Source of the DNA: Dermatophilus congolensis
GTDB lineage: Bacteria > Actinomycetota > Actinomycetes > Actinomycetales > Dermatophilaceae
Direction of reading: 5' to 3'
NCBI GenBank assembly: GCA_030538115.1
Contig: JAUNUP010000004.1
Coordinates: forward strand, 154,683-218,682
DNA length: 64,000 nucleotides
Each line of letters opens with the position of its first letter. Positions within the stretch are counted from its first letter, which is position 1. The notes under the pieces are model-generated. The model saw only the letters and a program-made list of their open reading frames with translations. It made no database searches and was not told the origin of the DNA. The translations under genes and the position numbers were made by a program. Positions 42,214 through 51,760 of this stretch are shown in pieces.

Positions 42214-42609
42214 TCAACAGCAGGGCGGTCCAGCGTCGGGGAGGTCGAGGAACGCGCGTACGCCGGTGAGGGATTCGGGGCGCACCGTCCAGTGCACCCA
42301 GCGGCCTTTCTTGTGCCTGGTCACCAGGCCTGCGTCGTGGAGCTTGTGCATGTGGAAGGAGAGGGTGGGCTGGGTGATGCCGAGCGCCTCGGGCAGGTGG
42401 CAGGCGCAGGCGGTGCCGCCGTCGGACTCCGAGAGGTAGCGCAGCAGTCGCACCCGCGTGGGGTCGGCGAGTGCCTTGAATGTCTCGGCCAGCAGGTCGG
42501 CCTGGTCGGCCGGGAGTAGCTGGCAGTCCGAGCCGGGGCAGCAAACGTCGGTATCGGTGCTGGTCGTAGTGGGTGCAAGAGTGTGCGCAACCGCGGTTTG
42601 GTCGGTCAT
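42214..42609 (-). CDS. arsR: ArsR/SmtB family arsenic-responsive repressor
   Basis: Winged-helix repressor of 131 residues. [20 protein letters not shown] is the ArsR opening; [20 protein letters not shown] the recognition helix; [14 protein letters not shown] the wing. Cysteine clusters lie at the N-terminus (DVCCPGSDC), before the recognition helix (TACACHLP) and at the very end (PPCC); these could bind As(III). It overlaps the arsC stop by four bases and is the last gene of acr3-arsC-arsR. It probably represses both this operon and the divergent arsA. Confidence 0.9.
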   Translation of the reverse strand: MTDQTAVAHTLAPTTTSTDTDVCCPGSDCQLLPADQADLLAETFKALADPTRVRLLRYLSESDGGTACACHLPEALGITQPTLSFHMHKLHDAGLVTRHKKGRWVHWTVRPESLTGVRAFLDLPDAGPPCC

Positions 42610-43028
42610 CGGCCGGCGCCGCCCGTCAGCTCCGCCAGCAACGCGCGCACGCGGGAGTCGATGTCGTCGCGCACCAGCCGCATCCGCTCCGGACCCTCGA
42701 TGCCGCGCGTGGAGGGTTCGTCGGTCTCCCAGACCTCGATCGGGGCCTTGCCGGGGTGTTCGATCACCGCCTCCGTGCCGATGATCACGACCCGGTCGAC
42801 GGAGTCGAGCAGCGCCGGATCGACGGCCTTCGGGCTCTCGACCGCCATCGATGCGCCCACCTCCTCGACGCTGGCGGCCGACTCTGCGTTGAGTGCGCCG
42901 CCCGGCTTCGTTCCGGCGGAGTGGACTTCGACCGAGTCGCCCGCGTGCAGACGCATGAGTGCGGCGGCCATCTGCGACTTGCCGCCGTTCTTCACGCAGA
43001 CGAACAAAACGGACGGGGTGCGGCTCAT
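42606..43028 (-). CDS. arsC: Arsenate reductase, low-molecular-weight phosphatase type (mycothiol-linked)
   Basis: Enzyme of 140 residues reducing or transferring arsenate. The P-loop is [19 protein letters not shown]: a C-x5-K rather than the C-x5-R of classical LMW phosphatases, a form known to me from actinobacterial mycothiol-dependent ArsC proteins. The Asp-Pro loop near the end is changed ([12 protein letters not shown]). There is no Cys pair for thioredoxin-type relay after the P-loop, consistent with mycothiol/mycoredoxin. It is coupled to acr3 upstream and arsR downstream through ATGA overlaps. Confidence 0.88.
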   Translation of the reverse strand: MSRTPSVLFVCVKNGGKSQMAAALMRLHAGDSVEVHSAGTKPGGALNAESAASVEEVGASMAVESPKAVDPALLDSVDRVVIIGTEAVIEHPGKAPIEVWETDEPSTRGIEGPERMRLVRDDIDSRVRALLAELTGGAGR

Positions 43029-44182
43029 GAGGGATCTCCTGACGTTGACAGCGCGAATTCGGCGTGCGGGAAGCGTTTGCGTAGAGCGAGCGAGACGTAC
43101 ACGAGCCCCACGAGCACGGGTACCTCGATGAGCGGCCCCACGACTCCGGCCAGGGCCTGGCCCGAGGTGACGCCGAAGGTCGCGATGGCCACGGCGATCG
43201 CGAGCTCGAAGTTGTTGCCCGCTGCGGTGAACGCCATGGTCGTCGTGCGCTCGTAGGTCATGCCGAGCGCGCGGCCGAGGGCGTAGCCGCCGAGCCACAT
43301 GAGCGCGAAGTAGGCGAGCAGCGGGATCGCGATGCGCGCCACGTCGAGGGGGCGCGAGGTGATCTCTTCGCCCTGCAGCGCGAACAGCAGCACGACCGTG
43401 AACAACAGCCCGTACAGCGCCCACGGGCCGATCGCGGGCAGGAAAGTCGACTCGTACGAGGCGCGCCCCCACCGGCGCTCGCCGATACGGCGCGACAGGT
43501 ATCCGGCCAGCAGCGGGATGCCGAGGAAGATGAGCACCGACTTCGCTATCTGCCACGGGGTGATGTCGATGCCGTCGGTCGGCAGGCCCAGCCATCCGGG
43601 CAGCACCTCGAGGTAGAACCAGCCCAGTGCCGCGAACGCGATCACCTGAAAGGCGGAGTTGAGTGCCACGAGCACGGCGGCGGCTTCGCGGTCTCCGCAG
43701 GCCAGGTCGTTCCAGATGATGACCATCGCGATGCAGCGCGCGAGTCCGACGATGATGAGGCCCGTGCGGTATTCCGGCAGGTCGGGCAGGAAGATCCAGG
43801 CCAGAGCGAACATCAGCGCGGGGCCGATGATCCAGTTCAGCACGAGCGAGCCGAGCAGCAGGCTGCGGTCGTGCGTCACCGTGTCGAGGCGGTCGTAGCG
43901 CACCTTCGCCAGCACCGGGTACATCATCACGAGCAGGCCGAGCGCGATCGGCACCGAGACGCCGCCGATCTCGATCGCGGAGAGGAACGAGTCGAGGCCG
44001 GGCACGAACCGGCCGAGCGCGAGCCCCGCCATCATCGCGGCGATGATCCACACAGCCAGGTAGCGATCGAGCGTCGACATCTTTGCGGCCACCGGGTCGT
44101 GACCGGTGTGCCCCTCGTGCGGCGGATGGCCGTTGCCCGGAGAAGTGGCCGGCTCGGGAGAATCCGGTCGTCTGGTCGCCAT
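43025..44182 (-). CDS. acr3: ACR3 family arsenite efflux permease
   Basis: Membrane protein of 385 residues with about ten hydrophobic segments exporting As(III). The conserved Cys lies in [20 protein letters not shown] and the conserved Glu in [21 protein letters not shown] His-rich hydrophilic leader ([10 protein letters not shown]) precedes [12 protein letters not shown]. The ATG at 44182 is chosen over 44242. The stop overlaps arsC (ATGA). ACR3 pumps normally work by proton motive force; the divergent arsA may add ATP coupling. An ArsR-like dyad lies just upstream. Confidence 0.93.
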   Translation of the reverse strand: MATRRPDSPEPATSPGNGHPPHEGHTGHDPVAAKMSTLDRYLAVWIIAAMMAGLALGRFVPGLDSFLSAIEIGGVSVPIALGLLVMMYPVLAKVRYDRLDTVTHDRSLLLGSLVLNWIIGPALMFALAWIFLPDLPEYRTGLIIVGLARCIAMVIIWNDLACGDREAAAVLVALNSAFQVIAFAALGWFYLEVLPGWLGLPTDGIDITPWQIAKSVLIFLGIPLLAGYLSRRIGERRWGRASYESTFLPAIGPWALYGLLFTVVLLFALQGEEITSRPLDVARIAIPLLAYFALMWLGGYALGRALGMTYERTTTMAFTAAGNNFELAIAVAIATFGVTSGQALAGVVGPLIEVPVLVGLVYVSLALRKRFPHAEFALSTSGDPS

Positions 44183-44193
44183 GAGGCGATAGT

Positions 44194-44209
44194 ATCGACA
44201 ATCATCAAT
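44194..44209. promoter_or_regulatory. ArsR operator between acr3 and arsA
   Basis: ATCGACAATCATCAAT is an imperfect dyad (10 of 16 positions symmetric) of the AT-rich type bound by ArsR/SmtB proteins. It stands 12 bases before the acr3 start and 100 bases before arsA, in the only AT-rich patch of this intergenic region. Confidence 0.45.
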
Positions 44210-44308
44210 GTGTCTAGCCTGGCCGGAGTCCTGGGCGCGCAAACCCTGCGCGCAGCGTTCTCCCGCCCCGCGAGCAGCCGTCGAGTCGACGCAGTGAAAG
44301 GCCCCCGC

Positions 44309-46081
44309 ATGACCAGCGAGTTCTCGTTTCTTACCTCGATCCCGCGGTTCGTGTTCTTCACCGGCAAGGGCGGCGTCGGTAAGACCTCGCTGGCCTGCGC
44401 TACGGCGACTCGGCTCGCCGACTCCGGGAAGCGGGTGCTGCTCGTCTCCACCGATCCGGCCTCCAACGTGGGCCAGGTGTTCGGGCAGGTCGTCGGCAAT
44501 CGCATCACCCCGATTCCCGCCGTGCCGGGTCTCGACGCCATCGAGATCGATCCCGAGCAGGCCGCCGACATCTACCGCGAACGCGTCATCAGCCCCATGC
44601 GCGGAGTCGCCCCGGCCGCCGACATCGCCGCGATGACCGAATCACTCTCCGGCTCGTGCACCACCGAGGTCGCCTCGTTCAACGAGTTCACCGACCTGCT
44701 CGCCGACGACGCCCTCATCGGCGTATACGCGCACGTCGTCTTCGACACCGCCCCGACCGGGCACACGATCCGGCTGCTCCAACTGCCGGGGGAGTGGACC
44801 ACCTTCCTCGACTCCGGCCGCGAGGCCTCGTGCCTCGGACCGATGGCCGGCATGGAGAAGGCCCGCGACCGGTACGCCTCCGCCCTCGACCGCCTCGCCG
44901 ACCCCTCGCTGACCAGGCTCGTACTCGTCTCTCGTGCCCAGCCCTCCGCCCTCTCCGAAGCCGCCCGCACCGCAGGCGAACTCGCCGACCTGGGCATCAC
45001 GGAGCAACATCTCGTCGTCAACGCGGTCCTCCCTGATCTGGGCGGCGCCGACCCGCTCGCCTCGGCCGTGTACGCGCGTGAGCAGCGGGCGCTCGCCGCT
45101 ATCCCGGAGGCGTTGCGGTCGCTGCCGATGACACAGGTGCCGTTGCGGCCCTCCGCCGTGATGGGTGTGGAGGCGGTGCGCTCGCTGCTCGACCCCACTC
45201 CCGCTGAACTGCCGGCGCTGGAGGCGTCTGCCGTCTCCGCGAACGAACTGCCGCCTCTCATGAGCCTCGTCGACGAACTCGCTACGCAGAACCACGGGCT
45301 CGTCATGTGCATGGGTAAGGGCGGGGTCGGCAAGACCTCCGTCGCCGCGGCCATCGCTCTGGCGCTCGCCGAGCGCGGCAAGAAGGTACACCTGTCGACC
45401 ACCGACCCGGCTGCCCACCTCGATGAGGTGCTCGCGGGCGCAACGGCCGAGCGCCTCACCGTCTCCCGCATCGATGCGCACGCCGCCACCGAGGCGTACC
45501 GGGCGCGCGTGCTCGCGACGAAGGGCGCGGGCCTCGACGACGACGCCCGCATCGCCCTTGAAGAAGACCTGCGCTCGCCGTGCTACGAAGAGGTCGCGGT
45601 GTTCGGCGAGTTCTCGCACCTGCTCTCGCAGGCGCGGCGCCAGTTCGTCGTCATCGACACCGCGCCCACCGGGCACACGCTGCTGCTCCTCGACACCACC
45701 GGCTCGTACCACCGCCAGATCACCCGCAACGAATCCGGGATACGCGTGGTCACGCCGCTGATGCGCCTGCAGGATCCGGAGTTGACGAAACTCGTCATCG
45801 TCACGCTGCCCGAGGCCACGCCGGTGCTGGAGGCGGAGGGGCTGCAGTCCGACCTCGAACGCGCCGACATCACGCCGTGGGCTTGGGTGGTGAACCAGTC
45901 GCTTTCCGCCGCGAACCCGACATCACCGCTGCTCACCGCACGAGCCCAGGCCGAGGCTCCGCACCTGGCGCGGGTGGGTGAGCTGAGCCCGCGCGTGGCC
46001 GTGGTTCCGGTGCTCGCCTCCGAACCGACGGGCACCGAAGGTCTACACGGTCTGATGGATGCCCCTCAGACCGTGTCTTGA
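44309..46081 (+). CDS. arsA: Arsenite-translocating ATPase ArsA (two tandem halves)
   Basis: Protein of 590 residues with two ATPase halves. Each has a P-loop (FFTGKGGVGKTSLA near residue 17; CMGKGGVGKTSVA near 336) and a DTAPTGHT switch. Three metal-site Cys are in the expected contexts: SGSCTTEVASFNEF, DSGREASCLGP and RSPCYEEVAVF, matching E. coli Cys113, Cys172 and Cys422. No arsD chaperone gene is present here. It would energise ACR3-mediated arsenite export. ATG at 44309 follows GAAAGG. Its end overlaps the convergent 2TM gene by 16 bases. Confidence 0.93.
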   Translation: MTSEFSFLTSIPRFVFFTGKGGVGKTSLACATATRLADSGKRVLLVSTDPASNVGQVFGQVVGNRITPIPAVPGLDAIEIDPEQAADIYRERVISPMRGVAPAADIAAMTESLSGSCTTEVASFNEFTDLLADDALIGVYAHVVFDTAPTGHTIRLLQLPGEWTTFLDSGREASCLGPMAGMEKARDRYASALDRLADPSLTRLVLVSRAQPSALSEAARTAGELADLGITEQHLVVNAVLPDLGGADPLASAVYAREQRALAAIPEALRSLPMTQVPLRPSAVMGVEAVRSLLDPTPAELPALEASAVSANELPPLMSLVDELATQNHGLVMCMGKGGVGKTSVAAAIALALAERGKKVHLSTTDPAAHLDEVLAGATAERLTVSRIDAHAATEAYRARVLATKGAGLDDDARIALEEDLRSPCYEEVAVFGEFSHLLSQARRQFVVIDTAPTGHTLLLLDTTGSYHRQITRNESGIRVVTPLMRLQDPELTKLVIVTLPEATPVLEAEGLQSDLERADITPWAWVVNQSLSAANPTSPLLTARAQAEAPHLARVGELSPRVAVVPVLASEPTGTEGLHGLMDAPQTVS

Positions 46082-46443
46082 GGGCCGTCTAGGCGTGGCA
46101 TCTCGCGGGGGGCTGTGGGCCGCTGCTCGCGGCGGGCCTCGATCTTGGCTGCTTCCTTGGCGATCTGGTCTTCAGTGATTCCGTTGTCTCGCAGCGAGAG
46201 TGCGTGGAATGCGATGCCTATGCCCCACCCCAGCATCGGCCACATGGGCCAGAAGTAGCTCGCTCCGGTGACTGCCCAGATCACGACCAGCATGGTCATG
46301 ATGACCGCGTACGACGCCAGATGCTGCGAGAACTCTCGGCGAGCCTGGAGGCGCTTCTTGGCTATCGATCGCACCGCGGGGTCGATGTCGCCCCGCGCTG
46401 ACTCGTAGGGTTCGATCGGTTGTTCGGTCACGTGTCTCTCCAT
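46066..46443 (-). CDS. 2TM domain-containing membrane protein
   Basis: Protein of 125 residues. AKKRLQARREFSQHLASYAV, a hydrophobic pair (IMTMLVVIWAVTGA and FWPMWPMLGWGIGIAFHAL) and the charged tail after LSLRDNGITEDQIAKEAAK match the 2TM (PF13239-type) domain, often attached to histidine kinases but here alone. Role unknown. The stop overlaps the end of arsA on the other strand. ATG start at 46443. Confidence 0.8.
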   Translation of the reverse strand: MERHVTEQPIEPYESARGDIDPAVRSIAKKRLQARREFSQHLASYAVIMTMLVVIWAVTGASYFWPMWPMLGWGIGIAFHALSLRDNGITEDQIAKEAAKIEARREQRPTAPREMPRLDGPQDTV

Positions 46444-46553
46444 CCCCTGTGAGGTGCCGTGACGTGTCGACTCCAATGTACGAGTGCGCCTCGTGCCTGG
46501 CTCAGGACATTTGTCACGGACGGCGCAGGATCTGCGCAACGGACCCTGATGCG

Positions 46554-47369
46554 TCAGCGCCCCGCTGCGGCGAGGGTCGCCTCCACGAACACGTCGTCGA
46601 GCGCCTCCGGCTGCTGATGGCCGAGGCCTTCGATGATCCGCAGGTCGGAGCCGGGCAGCAGTGTGTGGAGGCGACGGCCGGCCTCCACGGGCACGACGGG
46701 GTCTTCGTCGCCGTGCACGATCACGGTCGGCACGTCCACCGCGGCCAGGCCTTTCGCCCATGGCGCCTCGAAACCCATCGCGCGGCGCTGACGCTCGAAC
46801 CCCTCCCAGTCGACGCCCCGCGCCCACATCGTGTCGGCAAGCCACTCGATGTAGCCCGGAGGGTAGGGGTGCTGCGACCCGGCGATGGCGGGCAGCGAAC
46901 TCCGCTCCCAGATGAAGAACGACCGCGCGTCGCTGAACGGAGCCGGCGTGAACGGCGCGGGCGGGGCATCGCCGTGCACCTCGAGGGATTTCGCGTATGT
47001 GTAGAACAGCCCCAGCCCCAGCACGTCATCGGGGTGGTCGATGGCGAGGAGCTGCGCGATGGCGCCGCCCATCGACCTCCCGCACACGACCGCGGGGGAG
47101 CCGAGAACGCGCAGCAGTTCGTGCACGTCGGCGGCCATGTCGCGCAGGCGGTAGTCGACGCCCGGAAAGCGCGAGGAGCGGCCGATGTCGCGATTGTCGA
47201 CCCGCACGACCCGGAAGCCGTGTTCTGCGAGGCGCTCGCAGTACGACTCCGGAGTCGAGATGAGCTGCGCCATGTGCCCCTCTATCTGCAGCACGAGAGG
47301 CGCCTGCGGGTCACCGATCTCGTCGATACACAACCGGGTGCCATTCGCGAGGTCGACGATCCGTTCCAC
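46554..47369 (-). CDS. Alpha/beta hydrolase
   Basis: Cytoplasmic hydrolase of 271 residues. FRVVRVDNRDIGRSSRFPGV is the oxyanion-strand region typical of the aclacinomycin methylesterase/TAP-like group; VVCGRSMGGAIAQLLAI holds the nucleophilic Ser; VPTVIVHGDEDPVVP the Asp; IIEGLGHQQPEAL the His. Substrate unknown. GTG start at 47369. It is followed by a 110-base gap before the 2TM gene on the same strand. Confidence 0.83.
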   Translation of the reverse strand: MERIVDLANGTRLCIDEIGDPQAPLVLQIEGHMAQLISTPESYCERLAEHGFRVVRVDNRDIGRSSRFPGVDYRLRDMAADVHELLRVLGSPAVVCGRSMGGAIAQLLAIDHPDDVLGLGLFYTYAKSLEVHGDAPPAPFTPAPFSDARSFFIWERSSLPAIAGSQHPYPPGYIEWLADTMWARGVDWEGFERQRRAMGFEAPWAKGLAAVDVPTVIVHGDEDPVVPVEAGRRLHTLLPGSDLRIIEGLGHQQPEALDDVFVEATLAAAGR

Positions 47370-47389
47370 GAGGCCAGCCTATGGCGGGT

Positions 47390-47755
47390 TCAGCGGCGGA
47401 CTTTGCGGGAGGCGCAGGGCACGCACTTGTCTGCGGAGGGGCGAGCAGCGAGCCGCTCGGCCGGGATGAGGGTGCCGCAGTCGGCGCACCGACCATCCCA
47501 TCCGGAGCGGAGCCGCGCGATGGCCGCGTCGATCTCGGCGAGGTGTTCACGGGCTCCCTCGGCGGTCGCCTCCTGCGCGGCGCGGTCCCAGGCGATGGTC
47601 GAACCCTCGGGGTCGTGTTCGTCATCGGAGTCGGCATCGCCCCGAGCTTCGGCGAGGTCCTTTGCCACCGAGTCGAACTCGGCAACTCGAGCAGTGACCT
47701 CCTCGCGGGCTTCGAGCAGCGCGGCCAAGGTCGTATCGGCGGAGGCGGCATCCAT
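47390..47755 (-). CDS. TraR/DksA-type zinc finger protein
   Basis: Protein of 121 residues. The N-terminal ~75 residues are helical and strongly acidic (DADSDDEHDPEGS); the C-terminus has a four-Cys zinc finger, GRCADCGTLIPAERLAAR then DKCVPCASRKVRR. DksA/TraR proteins bind RNA polymerase through the secondary channel; the two acidic tip residues typical of DksA cannot be assigned with certainty. ATG start at 47755. It lies 20 bases upstream of the hydrolase on the same strand and may form an operon with it. Confidence 0.82.
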   Translation of the reverse strand: MDAASADTTLAALLEAREEVTARVAEFDSVAKDLAEARGDADSDDEHDPEGSTIAWDRAAQEATAEGAREHLAEIDAAIARLRSGWDGRCADCGTLIPAERLAARPSADKCVPCASRKVRR

Positions 47756-48001
47756 CGCAGCAGCCTAGGCCTCACTCGGCGTCAGCCGGGGAGGTCGGGG
47801 TGAGGCGACAGAGTTCGCGCCCGAACCTCACACAAAGTCCGCCGCGTGCGGAGAAAACGCCTGGTCGCGGCACACCGTGCGCGCTGATCGCATGCGGTTA
47901 TTGCGTGAGGCATCCGTCAAGCCGGTAGGTCTGCCTGTGGCATGGCGTCGTGTGGTCACCCGCAACGCGAAGAAGTGGGTCTGGTCGCATAGATTCGGCG
48001 G

Positions 48002-50203
48002 GTGACGACGAACACCCCCGAGCCCCAGGCCGAAGTGATCGAGGAGCTGCCCGAGGAGTCTTTCGAGCACCTCCAGTACCCCGCACGGCCCGCGAAGCTG
48101 AGGCCGCGGGCGAAGCGACGCCAGGCGAGTGAGCTGATCAAGCCGCCGTTCGGCACCGACGGCACCAACCCCGCGTACGTGGGCTGGCTGCGGGAGCAGG
48201 CGATGCTCGGCGACGCCAAGACCGTCGCGAGGCAGTTGGCCGGCCAGTCGGTCATGTGGACCAACCGGTTCGCCAAGCCCGACCCGCGGGCGGCGGTCGA
48301 ATCGGCCTCCGTGTGGTTCACCGCCTACCCGTTGTCGATGGTCACGGGGCGTGGCGAGTCGTTCTTGGGTGCCTTCGGTCGCAGCGATCTGTGGGAGGCG
48401 TTTCAGTCGATCGGTATCGACGCCGTGCATACCGGGCCGGTGAAGCTTGCCGGCGGCATCTCCGGGTGGGAGCCGACTCCGAGCATCGACGGTCACTTCG
48501 ACCGCATCAGCATGGCCATCGACCCGCTGTTCGGCACCGAAGACGAGTTCCGCACCGTCTGCGCCGCGGCGGCCGGCCACGATGCGACGATCATCGACGA
48601 CATCATCCCTGGTCACACCGGCAAGGGGGCGGACTTCCGCCTCGCCGAGATGGGTGTCGGTGACTATCCGGGCATCTACCACATGGTCGACATCCCCGAG
48701 GAGCACTGGCACCTGCTGCCCAACGTGCCCGCGGGCAAGGACTCGGTGAACCTCGACGCGAAGACCGAGAAGAAGCTCGCCGACGCGGGCCTCATCATCG
48801 GGTCGCTGCAGCGCGTCATCTTCTACGAACCGGGCGTGAAAGAGACGAACTGGTCGGCGACCCGCGTGGTTCTCGACCAGGAGGGCAACCCGCGCCGGTG
48901 GGTCTACCTGCACTACTTCAAGGAGGGGCAGCCGTCGGTCAACTGGCTCGACCCCACTTGCGCCGGCATGCGCCTGGTGATGGGCGACGCGCTGCACTCC
49001 CTGCTCGACCTCGGCTCCGGTGGCCTTCGGCTCGACGCGAACGGTTTTCTCGGCATCGAGAAGAACGACCCCGACATGCCCGCCTGGTCGGAGGGGCACC
49101 CGCTGTCGCGCGCCGCCAACCACCTCATCGGGTCGATGGTGCGCAAGGTCGGCGGCTTCACGTTCCAAGAGCTCAACCTCACCGTCGACGACATCGTCGA
49201 CACGGGCCGCATCGGCCCCGACCTCAGCTACGACTTCATCACCCGCCCCGCCTACCAACTCGCGATGGCGACCGGCGACACCGAATTCCTGAGGCTCATG
49301 CTCAACGAGGCCATCAAGTTGGGCGTAGACCAGGCCTCGCTCGTGCACGCGCTGCAGAACCACGACGAGCTGACGTACGAGCTCGTTCACTTCGAGACCC
49401 GCCACCGCGACGACGTGTACACGTACGCGGGGGAGGAGTGGAAGGGCAGCGACCTCGCCGAGCACGTGCGCCAGACCCTGCGGGACACGATCACCGGGGA
49501 GGCGGGGCCGTACAACCTCGTCTTCACGTCCAACGGCATCGCGTGCACCACGGCCTCCGTGATCACGGCCGCGCTCGGCATCACCGACCTCACCGAGATC
49601 TCGGCGAAAGACAAGGAGCGCATCATCCAGGCGCACTTGCTGCTCGCGGCGTACAACGCCTGGCAGCCGGGCGTGTTCGCGCTCTCCGGTTGGGATCTCG
49701 TCGGCGCCCTGCCGCTGGACCCGAAAGACGTGAAATCGCTCATCGCCGACGGCGACACCCGCTGGATCGAGCGCGGCGCCTACGACTTGCTGCAGCCGAG
49801 CGAATCTGCGCACTCGTCCTCCGGCATGCCGAAGGCTCGCTCGCTGTACGGGCCCTTGGAGGAGCAGCTACAGGATCCGGAGTCGTTCGCCTCCCGCCTG
49901 TCGAAGGTGCTCAAGCTGCGCAAACGGCACCGCATCGCGACGGGTGAACTGCTCGACGTGCCCGAAGTCTCCGACAAGTCGCTGCTGATCATGGTCAACC
50001 GCCTCGTCAACGGGCAGGTGCAGATCACGGTGCTGAACTTCTCGGAGCAGCCAGTGACCGGGCGGGTGCAGTCTGCGCACATTCCAGAGGGGCGGGTGTT
50101 CGACCTCTCCACGCGACGCAAGGTCGCCAACGTCGACGCGCTCAACGGCTTCAACGTCACCCTCGGTGGATTCAAGGGAATGCTGCTCGTCGTGCGCGAT
50201 TGA
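48002..50203 (+). CDS. Trehalose synthase-like GH13 maltose glucosyltransferase
   Basis: GH13 enzyme of 733 residues. The (beta/alpha)8 barrel carries [15 protein letters not shown] (nucleophile Asp), [13 protein letters not shown] (acid/base Glu) and [13 protein letters not shown] (transition-state His-Asp). Unlike standard TreS (~550-600 residues) it has ~150 extra N-terminal residues and blocks such as [20 protein letters not shown] and [19 protein letters not shown] seen in the maltose alpha-D-glucosyltransferase/TreS-like subgroup. Likely interconverts maltose and trehalose, but the product is not certain. TAGATT at 47990 lies seven bases before the GTG, so the mRNA may be leaderless. 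Confidence 0.78.
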   Translation: MTTNTPEPQAEVIEELPEESFEHLQYPARPAKLRPRAKRRQASELIKPPFGTDGTNPAYVGWLREQAMLGDAKTVARQLAGQSVMWTNRFAKPDPRAAVESASVWFTAYPLSMVTGRGESFLGAFGRSDLWEAFQSIGIDAVHTGPVKLAGGISGWEPTPSIDGHFDRISMAIDPLFGTEDEFRTVCAAAAGHDATIIDDIIPGHTGKGADFRLAEMGVGDYPGIYHMVDIPEEHWHLLPNVPAGKDSVNLDAKTEKKLADAGLIIGSLQRVIFYEPGVKETNWSATRVVLDQEGNPRRWVYLHYFKEGQPSVNWLDPTCAGMRLVMGDALHSLLDLGSGGLRLDANGFLGIEKNDPDMPAWSEGHPLSRAANHLIGSMVRKVGGFTFQELNLTVDDIVDTGRIGPDLSYDFITRPAYQLAMATGDTEFLRLMLNEAIKLGVDQASLVHALQNHDELTYELVHFETRHRDDVYTYAGEEWKGSDLAEHVRQTLRDTITGEAGPYNLVFTSNGIACTTASVITAALGITDLTEISAKDKERIIQAHLLLAAYNAWQPGVFALSGWDLVGALPLDPKDVKSLIADGDTRWIERGAYDLLQPSESAHSSSGMPKARSLYGPLEEQLQDPESFASRLSKVLKLRKRHRIATGELLDVPEVSDKSLLIMVNRLVNGQVQITVLNFSEQPVTGRVQSAHIPEGRVFDLSTRRKVANVDALNGFNVTLGGFKGMLLVVRD

Positions 50204-50217
50204 GAAGAAACATAAGT

Positions 50218-50250
50218 AGGCCCGGTGACCGAAGTCACCGGGCCTTCTTA
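50218..50250. terminator. Strong bidirectional terminator after the GH13 gene
   Basis: AGGCCCGGTGAC (50218-50229), loop CGAA, GTCACCGGGCCT (50234-50245), followed by TCTTATT. A 12-bp perfect stem with tetraloop and T-rich tail; it also serves the convergent DoxX gene. Confidence 0.85.
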
Positions 50251-50265
50251 TTACCGAGCAGTTGC

Positions 50266-50778
50266 TCAGACGAACTTCTTGAACTTCGCCATGGCGCTGC
50301 CGGGGGCGGCCTTCTTGACGATGTTGTGGTCGAAGGAGTGGCGGCCGGGGCCCGTGAGGATGAGCGGAGCCAGCGCGAAGAGGAAGGCGATCGCGTTCTC
50401 GCCGACCAGGCCACCGGTCTCGCCGAACAGGCCGCCGCCCTTGGCGAACGAACCCGCGACGGGGACGAGCAGCCAGATGAACAGCATCATCAGCGACTCG
50501 AGAGCCGCAGAGATGCGAGTGAAGAAGCCGACGGCGACGAGGATCGGAAGAACGATCTCACCCGCGACGACGAGGAAGGCGAAGAATGTCGGGGCGAGCT
50601 CGCCGATCGGCATCTTGCCGACGGTGGCGACGAAGCCCTCGAAGTCACCGGCCTTCTTGAGGCCGTGGAAAAGGATGAAGCCGGGCAGGATGCGCAGCAG
50701 CAACAGGCCCAGGTCGAGCCAACGGTTGTCCGACGTGTTCTCGACGCGCGCTTCGTTCACAGTAGTGGGAGTAGACAC
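50266..50778 (-). CDS. DoxX family membrane protein
   Basis: Membrane protein of 170 residues with four hydrophobic segments: LDLGLLLLRILPGFILFHGL (the DoxX opening), FFAFLVVAGEIVLPILVAVG, ALESLMMLFIWLLVPVAGSF and ENAIAFLFALAPLILTGPGR. DoxX proteins are linked to redox stress (for example with superoxide dismutase in mycobacteria), but the reaction is unclear. The start is GTG at 50778 with GAAAGGA upstream. A promoter with TATAGT is visible ~90 bases upstream. A strong terminator follows. Confidence 0.85.
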   Translation of the reverse strand: MSTPTTVNEARVENTSDNRWLDLGLLLLRILPGFILFHGLKKAGDFEGFVATVGKMPIGELAPTFFAFLVVAGEIVLPILVAVGFFTRISAALESLMMLFIWLLVPVAGSFAKGGGLFGETGGLVGENAIAFLFALAPLILTGPGRHSFDHNIVKKAAPGSAMAKFKKFV

Positions 50779-50866
50779 GGGGGTCCTTTCGGAGTGCGGA
50801 GTTCCGCGCCCGGTTTGTCGAGGGGATCGGCAAGGGGTCGGCCGCAGAATGTGCCTTACTGATTCC

Positions 50867-50896
50867 ACTATACAAACTTGTTTTTCGTTCAACCAA
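50867..50896 (-). promoter_or_regulatory. Promoter of the DoxX gene
   Basis: On the minus strand TTGGTT (50891-50896), an 18-base spacer, then TATAGT (50867-50872). The spacer holds a small AAAC/GTTT dyad that could bind a MarR-like repressor. Predicted leader is about 80 bases. Confidence 0.45.
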
Positions 50897-51030
50897 CCCT
50901 CGCGCAATGGAAAGATGCAACGTGTCGTGAGTGAAATGGATCTCATTTCTTCAGCACGATGAAGCGGGTCAGTTCGGTTGCGGCCCAGTGCTGTACGAAT
51001 GTGAATCACACTGGGGTGCAGCGGTTCTGG

Positions 51031-51702
51031 TCAGCACATGCCTGGCTGTTCCCACCCCAGGCGCACGAGTTCGCGAAGAACATCGAGATCGATGTCATCG
51101 AGTTTGTTCACGTAGACGCAGCTCACGGCTGCCTTGTGTTTGCCCAAACGATCGAGCAGCGCCGGCGCCTCGGGAAAGCCCTGCACGCCGTAGAGCGACA
51201 GTGAAGCAGAGCGCGGGCTGAACGCCATCCGCGGCATGTCCCCCTCGCGGCCTGACTCGTACACATAGTGCAGTTCGCCGTAGCCGACGATCGACGGCCC
51301 CCACATCACGGGCGGAGCGCCGGTGACCTCTCCGAACAGCTCGAGCATCGCCCTGCCCTGTTCGCGCTGCCGGGGCTTGGGGAGCGATTCGATCCACTCG
51401 ACTGGGTCTACCGCCGTGGGGCCGGTGGCGTTCGCGTTGCGATCGGGCTGCGCGCCCTCGGTCAGGCTGACCCGACCTCCTTTGACGGCGCCGACCTTCG
51501 GGTCGTCGTCGGCGAACGCCCAACCGTGCTCGGCCATCGCATCGCGCAGCGCCCGAATCCCCTTGGGGCCCATGCCGTGCAGGTCGAGCACCGACCGCAT
51601 CGGCACCCCGTCGAGCTGCTGCAGATGCTCGTACCCGGCTGCTTCGAGAGCTCGGAGGGCAGGCGCGCCGGTGCGCGGAAACGGAACAGGTGCGGCGCTC
51701 AC
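51031..51702 (-). CDS. DUF1801 protein with N-terminal helix-hairpin-helix-like region
   Basis: Protein of 223 residues. The first ~75 residues (RTGAPALRALEAAGYEHLQQ then HGMGPKGIRALRDAM) look like a helix-hairpin-helix unit as in RNA polymerase alpha C-terminal-like or DNA-repair proteins. The rest is DUF1801: PVEWIESLPKPRQREQGRAM, MWGPSIVGYGELHYVYESGR and LLDRLGKHKAAVSCVYVNKL. DUF1801 proteins are of unknown function. The GTG at 51702 follows AAGGAG by six bases. Nucleic-acid contact is possible from the HHH part only. Confidence 0.8.
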   Translation of the reverse strand: MSAAPVPFPRTGAPALRALEAAGYEHLQQLDGVPMRSVLDLHGMGPKGIRALRDAMAEHGWAFADDDPKVGAVKGGRVSLTEGAQPDRNANATGPTAVDPVEWIESLPKPRQREQGRAMLELFGEVTGAPPVMWGPSIVGYGELHYVYESGREGDMPRMAFSPRSASLSLYGVQGFPEAPALLDRLGKHKAAVSCVYVNKLDDIDLDVLRELVRLGWEQPGMC

Positions 51703-51760
51703 GGCGGCTCCTTGTTGGTGCGAGTCGGATGTGCAGCTTGTGAGAAACGGTACCGGCGAT

